From assembly GCA_021286885.1 (NCBI GenBank), contig JAJTBM010000012.1, forward strand, positions 1 to 19,000: a DNA stretch of 19,000 nucleotides, written 5' to 3'. Within the stretch, counting starts at the first letter, position 1. Every line of letters begins with the position of its first letter. This document shows, piece by piece, positions 1-9,816 of this stretch. The notes below the pieces were generated by a model. It searched no databases, was not told where the DNA came from, and saw nothing but the letters and a program-made list of their open reading frames with translations. A program made the position numbers and the translations under genes. Source of the stretch: Rhodocyclales bacterium (GTDB taxonomy: Bacteria; Pseudomonadota; Gammaproteobacteria; Burkholderiales; Rhodocyclaceae).

Positions 1-882
1 ACCGGCGGCCTGCGCTACAGCCACGTGAGCTTCGACGTGAAGGATCAATACATCTCCGGCACCAACAAGGATGACTCGGGCAGCCGCAGCTTCAGCCATG
101 CCACCCCGGTGCTGGGCGTGGTGTATCACCTGAACCCGGCAGTCAACCTCTACGCCAGCGCCGCCAAGGGCTTCGAAACTCCCACTCTCAACGAGATGTT
201 CTATTCGGGCAGCGGCGGCAACTTCAATCTGGGCCTGGCCCCCGCCCGCAGCGAACACCTGGAAGTGGGCGCCAAGGCCTTTGTGGGCGACAACAGCCGC
301 ATCAACCTGGCCCTGTTCCAGATCCGCACCCAGGATGAACTGGTGGTGGACGTGGCCACCGGCGGGCGCACCAGCTACAAGAATGCGGGCGACACCCTGC
401 GTCAGGGCCTGGAGCTGGCCTTCGACACCGCCTGGACCCGCAGCCTCTCCAGCCGCTTCGCCCTTTCCCACCTGCGCGCCGTGTATGACGGGGCCTTCAC
501 CTCCGGCACCGGCGCCAGCCTCAAGACCATTGAAGACGGCAAATACATCCCCGGCGTGCCCCGCACCACCTTCTTCAGCGACCTCACCTGGCAAGTGCTG
601 CCCGGCGTGCGAGCCGGCGTGGAAGGCATCTACCGCAGCCGCATGTTTGTGGAAGACACCAACAGCGCCAACGCGGCCCCTGGCTACGCCATTGCCAACC
701 TGCGCCTGAGCGCCGAACAACGGGTCGGCCAATGGAAACTGAGCGAATTTGCCCGGGTGGACAATCTCTTCGACCGGAACTACATCGGCTCGGTGGTGGT
801 GGGCGACACCAACAGCCGCTATTACGAACCGGCCCCCGGGCGTAACGGCCTGGTGGGGGTGAGCGCCCGCTACATCTGGTAA
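1..882 (+). CDS. TonB-dependent outer-membrane receptor, 3' part only
   Basis: This is the C-terminal part of a TonB-dependent outer-membrane receptor; the gene starts before the window and the frame is open from base 1. About 293 residues are visible. They show the alternating hydrophobic/polar pattern of transmembrane beta-strands, with the segment VNLYASAAKGFETPTLNEMF that is typical of the receptor barrel (around base 145-200), the domain-typical RSEHLEVGAKA stretch, and a final strand ending in an aromatic residue (ARYIW), the usual signal for outer-membrane insertion. Such proteins import siderophores, cobalamin or other metal complexes using TonB energy. The plug domain, which would help suggest the substrate, is outside the window, so the ligand cannot be assigned. 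No downstream gene is close enough to suggest an operon; prfC starts 144 bases later. Confidence 0.9.
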   Translation, partial: TGGLRYSHVSFDVKDQYISGTNKDDSGSRSFSHATPVLGVVYHLNPAVNLYASAAKGFETPTLNEMFYSGSGGNFNLGLAPARSEHLEVGAKAFVGDNSRINLALFQIRTQDELVVDVATGGRTSYKNAGDTLRQGLELAFDTAWTRSLSSRFALSHLRAVYDGAFTSGTGASLKTIEDGKYIPGVPRTTFFSDLTWQVLPGVRAGVEGIYRSRMFVEDTNSANAAPGYAIANLRLSAEQRVGQWKLSEFARVDNLFDRNYIGSVVVGDTNSRYYEPAPGRNGLVGVSARYIW

Positions 883-901
883 GCCGACATGCACAGCGCC
901 G

Positions 902-926
902 CGTGCTTGCCTGCTTCGCAAGCACG
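902..926 (+). terminator. Hairpin after TonB receptor gene, possible terminator
   Basis: A perfect 9-bp stem (CGTGCTTGC at 902-910, GCAAGCACG at 918-926) with a 7-base loop lies 20 bases after the receptor stop codon. There is no clear T-run directly behind it; a second short AAGCC/GGCTT hairpin follows at about 938-950 with a weakly T-rich tail. It may end transcription of the receptor gene, but the lack of a U-tract leaves this uncertain. Confidence 0.4.
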
Positions 927-985
927 GGCAGCCACCCAAGCCTGGGCTTTGCGCTTCTGTTCCGGGGGGTGGCGCCCGGGGGCTG

Positions 986-991
986 TATAAT
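986..991 (+). promoter_or_regulatory. Perfect -10 TATAAT upstream of prfC
   Basis: The consensus TATAAT hexamer stands alone in very GC-rich sequence, 35 bases before the prfC ATG. No recognisable -35 element is found 16-18 bases upstream, where the sequence is a G-run. Transcription from here would begin near base 998 and give a leader of about 29 bases. Confidence 0.5.
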
Positions 992-1026
992 GGCGGGCTT
1001 TCCGTCTTCTGCTCCCACCCACCCCC

Positions 1027-2598
1027 ATGTCCGTCGCCCACGAAATCACCCGCCGACGCACCTTCGCGATCATCTCCCACCCGGACGCGGGTAAGACCAC
1101 CCTCACCGAAAAGCTGCTGTGGTTCGGCGGCGCCATCCAGGTGGCCGGCGAAATCCGCGCCCGAAAAGCTGCCCGCCACGCTACCTCCGACTGGATGGAG
1201 CTGGAAAAGCAACGGGGCATCTCGGTCACCTCCTCGGTGATGCAGTTCCCGTACCGGGAATGCGTCATCAACCTGCTCGACACCCCGGGCCACGAAGACT
1301 TCTCCGAAGACACCTACCGCACCCTGACCGCCGTGGACTCGGCGGTGATGGTGATCGACTCGGTGAACGGCGTGGAAGCCCAGACCATCAAGCTGCTGAA
1401 CGTGTGCCGGCTGCGGGACACCCCCATCGTCACCTTCATCAACAAGCTGGACCGGGAAGGCCGCGAGCCCATCGAACTGCTGGACGAAATCGAATCGGTG
1501 CTGGGCATCCAGTGCGCCCCCATGACCTGGCCCATCGGCATGGGCAAGCGCTTCCGGGGCGTGTATCACCTCTACACCGACAAGGTGCAGTTCTTTGATC
1601 CGCAAGCCGAAAAGGGCACCTCCGAGATCATCGACGGGCTGGACAACCCGCGCCTCGATGAACTCATCGGCCCCCAGGCCGACGAACTGCGCATGGACAT
1701 CGAACTGGTGCGCGGCGCCTCCCACACCTTTGACCGGGAAGCCTATCTGGGCGGCAAGCAGTGCCCGGTGTTCTTTGGTTCGGCGGTGAACAACTTCGGC
1801 GTCCAAAGCCTGCTGGATGCGATTGTGGATCTTTCCCCCTCGCCCCTCGCCCGCTCCACCAAGACCCGCCAGGTGGCGCCGGACGAAGAAAAGTTCTCCG
1901 GCTTCGTTTTCAAGATCCAGGCCAACATGGACCCGAAGCACCGGGACCGCATCGCCTTCATCCGGGTCTGCGCCGGGCGCTTTGAACGCGGCGGCAAGCT
2001 CAAGCAGGTGTCCACCGGCAAGGCGCTGGCGATCAACAACGCCATCACCTTCATGGCCCAGGACCGGAACACCACCGACGAAGCCTTCGCGGGCGACATC
2101 ATCGGGATTCCCAACCACGGCACCATCCACCTGGGCGACACCTTCACCGAAGGCGAGGATCTGCAATTCACCGGCATTCCGGGCTTTGCTCCGGAATACT
2201 TCCGCCGTGCCCAGATCAAGAACCCGCTCAAGATGAAGCAGCTGCAAAAGGGCCTGGAACAGCTCGCCCAGGAAGGCGCGACCCAGCTCTTCCGCCCCAT
2301 CAGCAGCAACGAACTGATCCTCGGCGCCGTGGGCACCCTGCAGTTCGACGTGGTGGCCCACCGGCTGGAATTTGAATACGGCGTGGACGTGATGTTCGAA
2401 TCCTGCAGCTACGCCACCGCCCGCTGGCTGCGGGGCTCGGATGCCGACCTGCGCGCCCTGGTGGACAAAGCCCCCGCCAACATGGCCCTGGATGGCAACG
2501 GCGATTACGTCTATCTCGCCCCCAACCGGGTTAACCTGCAGATGGCGCAGGAACGCTTCCCGGACATCAAGTTCCTGGAAACCCGCGAGATTTACTGA
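1027..2598 (+). CDS. prfC: Peptide chain release factor 3 (RF3)
   Basis: RF3 is a cytoplasmic translational GTPase that removes RF1/RF2 from the ribosome after peptide release. The 523-residue length matches the family (about 525-530). The GTPase motifs are all visible: P-loop SHPDAGKTT (residues 17-25), DTPGHEDF (from residue 85) and NKLDRE (from residue 139), followed by a domain-II segment and the C-terminal region starting near [12 protein letters not shown]. The start at 1027 fits RF3, whose N-terminus runs [16 protein letters not shown]. No Shine-Dalgarno sequence precedes it; the 13 bases before ATG are almost all C. The gene appears monocistronic, with a TATAAT element 35 bases upstream and a strong terminator 50 bases downstream. 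Its 3' neighbour guaB converges on it. Confidence 0.97.
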   Translation: MSVAHEITRRRTFAIISHPDAGKTTLTEKLLWFGGAIQVAGEIRARKAARHATSDWMELEKQRGISVTSSVMQFPYRECVINLLDTPGHEDFSEDTYRTLTAVDSAVMVIDSVNGVEAQTIKLLNVCRLRDTPIVTFINKLDREGREPIELLDEIESVLGIQCAPMTWPIGMGKRFRGVYHLYTDKVQFFDPQAEKGTSEIIDGLDNPRLDELIGPQADELRMDIELVRGASHTFDREAYLGGKQCPVFFGSAVNNFGVQSLLDAIVDLSPSPLARSTKTRQVAPDEEKFSGFVFKIQANMDPKHRDRIAFIRVCAGRFERGGKLKQVSTGKALAINNAITFMAQDRNTTDEAFAGDIIGIPNHGTIHLGDTFTEGEDLQFTGIPGFAPEYFRRAQIKNPLKMKQLQKGLEQLAQEGATQLFRPISSNELILGAVGTLQFDVVAHRLEFEYGVDVMFESCSYATARWLRGSDADLRALVDKAPANMALDGNGDYVYLAPNRVNLQMAQERFPDIKFLETREIY

Positions 2599-2603
2599 GC
2601 CCA

Positions 2604-2620
2604 GGCGGAGGCACTCCGCC
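2604..2620. repeat. Short perfect hairpin after prfC stop
   Basis: GGCGGAG (2604-2610) and CTCCGCC (2614-2620) form a 7-bp stem with a GCA loop, five bases after the prfC stop codon. There is no T-tract, so it is not by itself a terminator. It may protect the mRNA 3' end or pause polymerase ahead of the terminator that follows at 2648. Confidence 0.45.
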
Positions 2621-2647
2621 GCCCAAACTCAGCGCAACAACACGCTG

Positions 2648-2677
2648 CAAGCCGCCTTCGGGCGGCTTGTTGCTTTT
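2648..2677 (+). terminator. Rho-independent terminator of prfC
   Basis: CAAGCCGCC (2648-2656) pairs perfectly with GGCGGCTTG (2661-2669) around a stabilising TTCG tetraloop, followed by TTGCTTTT (2670-2677). This is a textbook intrinsic terminator on the plus strand. Confidence 0.9.
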
Positions 2678-2700
2678 GGCACCCGGCAGCCCCCAAGCCT

Positions 2701-2748
2701 AAAAAGCACAAAGCCCGCGCCCCTGAAATTCAGGAGACGCGGGCTTTG
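2701..2748 (-). terminator. Long-hairpin terminator of guaB
   Basis: Read on the minus strand, an 11-bp outer stem (CAAAGCCCGCG at 2709-2719 on the plus strand against CGCGGGCTTTG at 2738-2748) encloses a second 6-bp stem (CCTGAA 2722-2727, TTCAGG 2729-2734). It is followed on the minus strand by TGCTTTTT (2708-2701). It lies 57 bases past the guaB stop. Two further GC-rich hairpins (2769-2784 and 2783-2798) lie between the stop and this terminator. Confidence 0.85.
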
Positions 2749-2805
2749 AGTCGCACGACACAAACAACCCGGGATGAAACCCGGCGGCCTGGGCCGCCAG
2801 GGGGA

Positions 2806-4821
<2,016 letters not shown>

Positions 4822-4849
4822 ACCCGACCCACCCGGGAAAAACAGGCTT

Positions 4850-4882
4850 ACGCCAGGATCACGCCGAAATCACGCCAAAATT
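4850..4882 (+). repeat. Three tandem 11-bp repeats
   Basis: ACGCCAGGATC (4850-4860), ACGCCGAAATC (4861-4871) and ACGCCAAAATT (4872-4882) lie head to tail, followed by a fourth partial ACG. The period of 11 bp is close to one helical turn. They lie in the 238-base convergent gap between the DUF4124-type gene and rnfH. Function unknown. Confidence 0.7.
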
Positions 4883-4954
4883 ACGTATCTCGTCCGTTTG
4901 ATAACGGCCTGCGATGCGCCAACTTTAGCCCCCCTCCAAACAAATCCACACAAA

Positions 4955-4998
4955 CTAAGGGCCCACCCCGCACACGCGCAGGGTGGGCCGTTAGCTTT
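4955..4998. terminator. Bidirectional terminator-like hairpin between convergent genes
   Basis: GGCCCACCC (4960-4968) pairs with GGGTGGGCC (4981-4989) around a 12-base loop, and the stem continues past a G-G mismatch through CTAA (4955-4958) with TTAG (4991-4994). CTTTAT follows on the plus strand and a T-rich stretch follows on the minus strand. Its position between two convergent genes fits a shared terminator. Confidence 0.65.
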
Positions 4999-5059
4999 AT
5001 GGAAATGGGAACGTACGGAAAATGGGGAGGTGCGCGCCGGCTGTGGGCGCGGGCCGCCC

Positions 5060-5398
5060 TCAGGCCGCGGCTTCTTCGGCGCTGCCGCCGCCCTTCTTCA
5101 TGACCTTGCCCTCTTCGGCCCGCTTGCGGCGCACCTCCTTGGGGTCGGCGATGAGGGGGCGATAGATCTCGACCCGATCCCGGTCGCGCAGTTCGGCATC
5201 GAGCTTCACCAGCTTGGCGAACACGCCCACCTTGTTGGCCTTGACCAGATCCAGCTCGGGATATTTCTGCAGCAGCCCGGAGGCTTCCACTGCCCGCTGC
5301 ACGGTGCTGCCCGCCGGCAGCTTGACGCGCACCAGTTCCTGGCGGTCCCGCAGGGCGTAGCAGACTTCCACTTGTATCGAATCAGACGAATCAGACAT
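5060..5398 (-). CDS. rnfH: RnfH family ubiquitin-like protein
   Basis: This is a 112-residue cytoplasmic protein with the beta-grasp, ubiquitin-like fold of the RnfH family. The recognisable core runs from [15 protein letters not shown] through [11 protein letters not shown] and [32 protein letters not shown], where the [16 protein letters not shown] block and the LxADPKxxRRxRA ending are family hallmarks. The C-terminus is a Lys/Gly/Glu/Ala-rich tail that is probably disordered. Despite the name, the family is usually found with ratA and smpB rather than with rnf genes, as here: it starts 11 bases after the ratA stop on the same strand and is very likely co-transcribed. The molecular function of RnfH is not established. 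Confidence 0.92.
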   Translation of the reverse strand: MSDSSDSIQVEVCYALRDRQELVRVKLPAGSTVQRAVEASGLLQKYPELDLVKANKVGVFAKLVKLDAELRDRDRVEIYRPLIADPKEVRRKRAEEGKVMKKGGGSAEEAAA

Positions 5399-5409
5399 TC
5401 TCAGGCCTC

Positions 5410-5847
5410 TCAGCTTCCCGAATAGATTTGTGCGGCCCGCTTCACGAAGGAATCCACAAAGGTGTTGGCGATGTGGCTGAACACGGGGCCTACCGCCTTC
5501 TCGATGAGGCGGCTGGAGAATTCATAGTGCAGATTGAACTCCACCTTGCAGGCATGCTCCCCCAGGGGATGAAAATGCCAGGAGCCATCCAGGTGGGTGA
5601 AGGGCCCGTCGGTGAGGCGGATCAGCATGGAGTTCGGGTAGGTCTTGGTGTTCTCGGTGCTGAAGTGGGACTTGATCCCGTGATAGTGGATGTGCAGGGT
5701 CGCCTGGGTGACGCGCTCATCCCGCGCATGCAGTTCGCTTCCGCCACACCAGGGCAGAAACTTGGGGTAGTCCTCGCACCGATCCACCAGCTCGAACATC
5801 TGGGCGGGGGTGAATTCGATCAGAACAGTTTTCTTGACGACAGCCAT
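5410..5847 (-). CDS. ratA: RatA, START/SRPBCC-domain protein
   Basis: This 145-residue single-domain SRPBCC (START-like, Coq10/RatA) protein has a hydrophobic-cavity fold. The start [19 protein letters not shown], the block [12 protein letters not shown] and the block [23 protein letters not shown] are characteristic, and the protein ends [13 protein letters not shown]. In E. coli RatA was described as a toxin blocking 70S subunit association, while the wider family includes ubiquinone-binding Coq10; which role applies here cannot be told from sequence. The ATG at 5847 is chosen by homology; an in-frame extension to 5937 would run into the divergent smpB. No good Shine-Dalgarno sequence is visible. 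It forms an operon with rnfH and diverges from smpB, a conserved proteobacterial arrangement. Confidence 0.92.
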   Translation of the reverse strand: MAVVKKTVLIEFTPAQMFELVDRCEDYPKFLPWCGGSELHARDERVTQATLHIHYHGIKSHFSTENTKTYPNSMLIRLTDGPFTHLDGSWHFHPLGEHACKVEFNLHYEFSSRLIEKAVGPVFSHIANTFVDSFVKRAAQIYSGS

Positions 5848-5871
5848 CGGAGCACAGGCACACGGCCTAGC

Positions 5872-5880
5872 TGTTAAAAT
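5872..5880 (+). promoter_or_regulatory. Extended -10 promoter for smpB
   Basis: TGT followed by TAAAAT (5875-5880) matches the extended -10 pattern TGnTATAAT with one mismatch in the hexamer. It lies 35 bases upstream of the smpB ATG. No convincing -35 element is present, which is typical of extended -10 promoters. Confidence 0.45.
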
Positions 5881-5914
5881 GCGCGATTTTACGCGTCCGT
5901 TCGAGCCTACGCCA

Positions 5915-6361
5915 ATGAGCATCATCGATAACCGCAAGGCCTTTCACGACTACTTCATCGAAGAACGCTACGAGGCCGGCATCGTTCTGGCCGGCTGGGA
6001 AGTGAAGGGCATCCGGGCCGGGCGGGGCAATATCAAGGAAAGCTACGTGATCATCCGCGACGGGGAGTTGTATATCCTCGGGATGCACATCACGCCGCTC
6101 GAATCCGCCTCGACCCACGTCAGCCCCGATCCCACCCGCACCCGCAAGCTGCTGCTGCACAGCCACGAGATCGACAAACTGATCGGCAAGGTTGAGCGCG
6201 CCGGCTACGCCCTCGTCCCCCTGGACCTGCACTACACCAACGGGCGCATCAAGCTCAACGTGGGTCTGGCCAAGGGCAAGAAACAGTACGACAAGCGCGA
6301 AGCCGAGCGCGAACGCGACTGGGAACGGGAAAAGGGCCGCCTGCTGCGCGACAAGCGCTAA
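5915..6361 (+). CDS. smpB: SsrA-binding protein SmpB
   Basis: SmpB binds tmRNA and brings it to stalled ribosomes for trans-translation. The 148-residue length is typical. Family blocks are clear: [39 protein letters not shown], then [16 protein letters not shown], and the basic C-terminal tail [28 protein letters not shown] that enters the ribosomal A site. The start at 5915 is set by the conserved N-terminus. No tmRNA (ssrA) gene was recognised in this window. smpB diverges from ratA, with 67 bases between the start codons. Confidence 0.97.
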   Translation: MSIIDNRKAFHDYFIEERYEAGIVLAGWEVKGIRAGRGNIKESYVIIRDGELYILGMHITPLESASTHVSPDPTRTRKLLLHSHEIDKLIGKVERAGYALVPLDLHYTNGRIKLNVGLAKGKKQYDKREAERERDWEREKGRLLRDKR

Positions 6362-6369
6362 AGCGCTAA
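6354..6369 (+). repeat. 8-bp tandem duplication at the smpB stop
   Basis: AGCGCTAA occurs twice in tandem (6354-6361 and 6362-6369); the first copy contains the smpB stop codon. It is probably a slippage duplication. Confidence 0.6.
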
Positions 6370-6409
6370 AACGGCACCGGAGCCCACCCCCCAAAGCTGC
6401 GAGGTGGCT

Positions 6410-6431
6410 GCGGGGTGCCTGCGGGGTGCCT
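6410..6431. repeat. Perfect 11-bp tandem duplication
   Basis: GCGGGGTGCCT is present twice head to tail (6410-6420, 6421-6431), just before the stop codon region of the minus-strand gene at 6434. GGCACC at about 6373-6378 could pair with either copy, so two alternative hairpins are possible in this convergent gap. Confidence 0.65.
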
Positions 6432-6433
6432 TA

Positions 6434-7378
6434 TTACTCCAGGGCGGCGAGGGCGATTTCCAGCCCGAGCCGCTCCAGTGCATCGGCGGGCTGGCAGGCC
6501 ACCGCTTCTTCAAACAGTTGGTGGGCCACTTCGGCCTTTTCATCGCCAAAGGCCCGGGTCAGCGAGCGGGCGTACTCAGCCAGCAACAGGGCCGAACGGG
6601 GATGCAGGCGGCGGGCTTCTTCAAAATGCTCGACCACCCGCTCACGCCGGGCGCCACAACTCAGGGTGGCCATCACCCCGCCCAGCTTGCCGATCACTTC
6701 GGCGTGGTAAATCCCCAAACCCGCCTGGGCATACGAATGCAGGGGCGCCAGTTGCAGGGCGCGCTGGAGGCTGTAGCGCACCTGGGCGCCGGTACGCCGG
6801 CCCCGGGTGAGAGTGCGCACGGTAGACACGTGCTGGCTGTAACGCCCGAGGGCGAGCCCATGCACATACCAGGCGTTGGCCCACAGGGGGGCCAGTTGCA
6901 CCAGGGCGTTGCTGCTCTCCACGGTTTCGCACAAAATTTCGAGGCGCCGGGTCGCATCGTTTTCGAGATAGGCCGCATACACCGCCGCCGCCCGGGTCGC
7001 CACCACCATGCCCAGGGGGCCGGCTGCCGTGCCGCGCTCCACCGCCACCGCAAAATCGCCCGCGTGGTAGGCACGCCAGGCATCTTCAAGCAGAATCAGC
7101 AGATCGTCGGGATTGCCCACATGGGCCTGGAGGGCCGGGTTGGCCACCACCAGCGCATCCAGCCATTCGGGGCTGGGATAGGGCTCCCGATCCCCCAGAT
7201 GGAGCCGGTTCCAGTTATCGCGCAGGGCGGTGCCGCCATAGCGGTAGATCCGGTCGCCAAACGGAAAACGCTTCCAGGCGGCGCGTTCCACCGCCCGTCG
7301 TCCTTCCGCCATCGCCCCGATGGACTGGCGAGAGCGACGCAGGGCAGCAGTCCAATCGAAGGTCATTTGCGGCAGCAT
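6434..7378 (-). CDS. TPR-like alpha-helical repeat protein, function unknown
   Basis: This is a 314-residue protein with no signal peptide or membrane segment, so probably cytoplasmic. The second half is a series of helical hairpins with TPR-like spacing of small and aromatic residues: PLWANAWYVHGLALGRYSQ, then YSLQRALQLAPLHSYAQAGLGIYHAE, then ERVVEHFEEARRLHPRSALLLAEYARSL and EVAHQLFEEAVACQPADALERL. This suggests a protein-protein interaction scaffold. It has some resemblance to TatT/T-component-like TPR proteins, but I cannot assign it. The N-terminal 90 residues (RYGGTALRDNWNRLHLGDREPYPSPEWLD) match no motif I know. The ATG at 7378 is chosen because GAGG lies 5 bases upstream; an internal ATG at 7366 and an upstream in-frame start at 7474 have no better ribosome site. 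It converges on smpB and is divergent from the nicotinamidase gene. Confidence 0.8.
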   Translation of the reverse strand: MLPQMTFDWTAALRRSRQSIGAMAEGRRAVERAAWKRFPFGDRIYRYGGTALRDNWNRLHLGDREPYPSPEWLDALVVANPALQAHVGNPDDLLILLEDAWRAYHAGDFAVAVERGTAAGPLGMVVATRAAAVYAAYLENDATRRLEILCETVESSNALVQLAPLWANAWYVHGLALGRYSQHVSTVRTLTRGRRTGAQVRYSLQRALQLAPLHSYAQAGLGIYHAEVIGKLGGVMATLSCGARRERVVEHFEEARRLHPRSALLLAEYARSLTRAFGDEKAEVAHQLFEEAVACQPADALERLGLEIALAALE

Positions 7379-7502
7379 CGGATCCTCATTCAGGAAAGAC
7401 GGCAAGTACAGATAAAAACCGGAAGCAAACGCGCCAAGTGACTCAGCCCACAGGGAAAAACCGGCTGTCGACACGCTGCTGGAGTGCGAAGCTTAACACC
7501 GC

Positions 7503-7531
7503 GCCGCAACATACGCATGCGGCACTGCGGC
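7503..7531. repeat. Inverted repeat in the 242-base divergent gap 7379-7620
   Basis: GCCGCA (7503-7508) faces TGCGGC (7518-7523), and a second TGCGGC copy lies at 7526-7531; an 8-bp palindrome CGCATGCG (7514-7521) overlaps. A -10-like TAGGAT is at 7545-7550 without a matching -35. The rest of this gap shows nothing I can interpret. Confidence 0.35.
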
Positions 7532-7620
7532 ATAAGCGCTAGAGTAGGATTCCGTCTGCAGCCTTGGGCCACCCGACTTCCGGCCCCATTTCACTCCCCC
7601 GCCCCAGCCAAGCCTACGTC

Positions 7621-8439
7621 ATGAAAACCAGCCAAGCTCATCTGTTTATCATCGACCCGCAAAACGATTTCTGCGACCTGCCCGGTGCCGCCCTGCCGGT
7701 GGCGGGCGCCCAGGCCGATCTGGAGCGCCTGGCCCGCTTCATCCGCACCGCCGGGCCGGCCCTCGCCCAGATCAGCCTGACCCTGGACACCCATCAGCCC
7801 CTGGACATCGCCCACCCGGGCTGCTGGCAACAGGCCGACGGCAGCCCGGTCGCCCCCTTCACCCAGATCCACGCTGCCGATCTGGCCGAGGGGCGCTACC
7901 GCCCCGTGGCACCCCTCAGTCCGGAGCGCGCCCGGGCCTATCTGGAAGCCCTGGAAGCGGGCGGGCGCTACACCCACATGATCTGGCCGGTGCACTGCGT
8001 GGCCGGGAGCTGGGGGCAGCAGATCAACGCCCCTCTTGCCGCCGCCCTCGCCGACTGGCAGCAGCAGACCGGCCACACGCCCTTTGAAGTCATCAAGGGC
8101 ACCCACCCCTGGACCGAGCACTACAGCGCCATCCAGGCCGAAGTACCCGACCCCGCCGCCCCGGAAACCCTGCCCAACACCGCCCTGCTCGGCCGCTTTG
8201 CCGGATCGGGGCCTATCCTGGTGGCGGGCGAGGCCAGCAGCCACTGCGTCAAAGCCAGCATCGAACATCTGGCCGCCCACCTGGGGGCAGAGGCCCGGCG
8301 CCTGGTGCTGCTCACCGACTGCATGAGCCCGGTGGCAGGCTTTGAGGCTGCCGCCGCTGACTTCATCCACCACATGCAAAGCCTGGGCGCCCAAGCCCTG
8401 AGCGCCCAAGCAGCCCTGGCCCTGCTGGCCGAGGACTGA
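7621..8439 (+). CDS. Nicotinamidase-like cysteine hydrolase (isochorismatase superfamily)
   Basis: This is probably a nicotinamidase, which hydrolyses nicotinamide to nicotinate and ammonia. The isochorismatase-fold catalytic triad is visible: Asp12 in IIDPQNDFC, Lys159 in VIKGTHPW and Cys209 in EASSHCVK. Metal ligands of the PncA type appear in LDTHQPLDIAH (Asp56, His58, His65), and the PVHCVAGSWG segment corresponds to the PxHC(V)xG(T)xG block of nicotinamidases. At 272 residues it is longer than classic PncA (about 200-215), resembling the longer cysteine-hydrolase branch. The ATG at 7621 is favoured because family similarity starts right after it; an in-frame start at 7564 would add an unrelated 19 residues. 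No strong ribosome site is visible. The next gene, 63 bases on, is pncB, which uses the product, so the assignment is supported by context. Confidence 0.82.
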   Translation: MKTSQAHLFIIDPQNDFCDLPGAALPVAGAQADLERLARFIRTAGPALAQISLTLDTHQPLDIAHPGCWQQADGSPVAPFTQIHAADLAEGRYRPVAPLSPERARAYLEALEAGGRYTHMIWPVHCVAGSWGQQINAPLAAALADWQQQTGHTPFEVIKGTHPWTEHYSAIQAEVPDPAAPETLPNTALLGRFAGSGPILVAGEASSHCVKASIEHLAAHLGAEARRLVLLTDCMSPVAGFEAAAADFIHHMQSLGAQALSAQAALALLAED

Positions 8440-8502
8440 TTTCAAGCCTGCCAACTTTCTACCCCCGCCCCCCGAAGCCGCCCCACGCCCCGAAAGATGC
8501 CC

Positions 8503-9711
8503 ATGAGCGCCCGCACCCAGCCCCCCGTGGTCCACAGCCTGCTGGAAACCGACCTCTACAAATTCACCATGTGGCAGGCCCTGCTCCACAGCCACCCGGG
8601 GGCCCAGGCGGAATACGCCTTTTTCTGCCGCAATACCCCCGCCTTCCCCCTGGCCGAACTGCTGCCGGCGGTGGAGCTGGAACTGGAACGGCTGTGCGAC
8701 CTGCGCTTCTCCGAAGCGGAGCTGGACTATCTGCGCCGGCTGCGCTTCATCAAGAGCGATTTTGTGGACTTCCTCTCGGTGTTCCGCTTTCAGCGCCGTT
8801 TCATCGAGCTGCGGGCCGAGGGCGAGGCCCTGCGCATCATCGCCCGGGGCCCGCTGGTGCACGTCACCGGCTTCGAGATCTTCATTCTCTACATTGTTAA
8901 CGAGCTGTACTTCCGCCGCCTGGGCGGGGCCGATGCGGCGCTGGCCGATGCCCGCGCCCGGCTCCAGGCCAAGATCGCCCTGCTCCAGGCCCACCCCGAG
9001 CAACTCCAGGGGCCCGATCCTTTCATTTTTGTGGATTTTGGGCTGCGCCGCCGCTACTCGGGGGCCTGGCATGAGGAAGTCATCCGCACCCTGCAAACCG
9101 CCCTCCCGGAGCACTTCAAGGGCACTTCCAACGTGCACCTGGCCCGCCGCCTGGGGCTCACGCCCATCGGCACCATGGCCCACGAATACCTCCAGGCTTA
9201 CCAGGCCTTCGGCTTCCGGTTGCGGGATTTCCAAAAGGCGGCCCTCGAAGGCTGGGTGCAGGAGTTTCGCGGCGACCTGGGCATCGCCCTCACCGACGTG
9301 ATCGGAATGGACGCCTTTCTGGCCGACTTCGACCTCTACTTTGCCAAGCTGTTTGACGGCCTGCGCCACGACTCCGGCGACCCGCTGGCGTGGGCCGAGA
9401 AAGCCATCGCCCACTACCAGCGCCTCAACATCGACCCGCGCAGCAAGCGCCTGGTGTTTTCCGACGCCCTGGACATCCCCCGCGCCCTGGCCCTGCACCG
9501 GGCCTTGCGTGGTCGCATCCAGACGAGCTACGGCATCGGCACCAATCTGACCAACGACACCCCGCTCCAGCCCCTCAACATCGTGATGAAGATCATGAGC
9601 TGCAATGGTCAGCCGGTGGCCAAGCTCTCCGACGCATCCAGCAAGACCCTGTGCGAAGACCATACCTATCTGGCCTATCTGCGCCAGGTATTCAACCACC
9701 CCCAAGCCTGA
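8503..9711 (+). CDS. pncB: Nicotinate phosphoribosyltransferase
   Basis: PncB joins nicotinate to PRPP, with ATP hydrolysis, giving nicotinate mononucleotide in the NAD salvage (Preiss-Handler) pathway. The 402-residue protein shows family blocks from the N-terminus [15 protein letters not shown], then [41 protein letters not shown] (His227, in the region of the phosphorylated histidine of this family), LRHDSGDP, and the C-terminal [10 protein letters not shown] with [17 protein letters not shown]. The ATG at 8503 is preferred because GAAAG lies 6 bases upstream of it; the in-frame ATG at 8497 directly abuts that sequence. It is probably co-transcribed with the nicotinamidase-like gene. The end at 9711 leaves 105 bases before nosR. 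Confidence 0.96.
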   Translation: MSARTQPPVVHSLLETDLYKFTMWQALLHSHPGAQAEYAFFCRNTPAFPLAELLPAVELELERLCDLRFSEAELDYLRRLRFIKSDFVDFLSVFRFQRRFIELRAEGEALRIIARGPLVHVTGFEIFILYIVNELYFRRLGGADAALADARARLQAKIALLQAHPEQLQGPDPFIFVDFGLRRRYSGAWHEEVIRTLQTALPEHFKGTSNVHLARRLGLTPIGTMAHEYLQAYQAFGFRLRDFQKAALEGWVQEFRGDLGIALTDVIGMDAFLADFDLYFAKLFDGLRHDSGDPLAWAEKAIAHYQRLNIDPRSKRLVFSDALDIPRALALHRALRGRIQTSYGIGTNLTNDTPLQPLNIVMKIMSCNGQPVAKLSDASSKTLCEDHTYLAYLRQVFNHPQA

Positions 9712-9741
9712 ACCCTGCGCCGGCCCATCGCCCGGCGCAAA

Positions 9742-9755
9742 TTGACCCAGCTTAA
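9742..9755 (+). promoter_or_regulatory. Degenerate FNR/DNR-like box upstream of nosR
   Basis: TTGACCCAGCTTAA resembles the FNR/DNR family site TTGAT-N4-ATCAA, with a good left half and a poor right half. Its centre (9748.5) is about 41.5 bases before position 9790, and a -10-like TATCAG lies at 9775-9780, so the geometry fits a class II activated promoter. The match is weak; anaerobic or NO-responsive control of nosR is known in denitrifiers. Confidence 0.4.
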
Positions 9756-9774
9756 GGACGGCTCGGGCCGGGCT

Positions 9775-9800
9775 TATCAGAATTCCAGCCGATTCTGATA
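9775..9800. promoter_or_regulatory. Perfect 9-bp inverted repeat before nosR
   Basis: TATCAGAAT (9775-9783) and ATTCTGATA (9792-9800) are perfect reverse complements separated by 8 bases. The dyad ends 16 bases before the nosR ATG and just before the CCGGTGA that could act as its ribosome site. It is AT-rich within GC-rich DNA, has no T-tract, and would suit an operator for a dimeric regulator or a leader hairpin. It does not match the NsrR, NorR or NarL consensus I know. Confidence 0.6.
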
Positions 9801-9816
9801 CTCCGGTGACCACATC

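Noticed and set aside
4881..4905. Promoter (TTACGT ... GATAAC) for a small RNA ending at the 4955-4998 hairpin
   Set aside because: The spacer would be 13 bases, too short for sigma-70, and nothing else supports a transcript.
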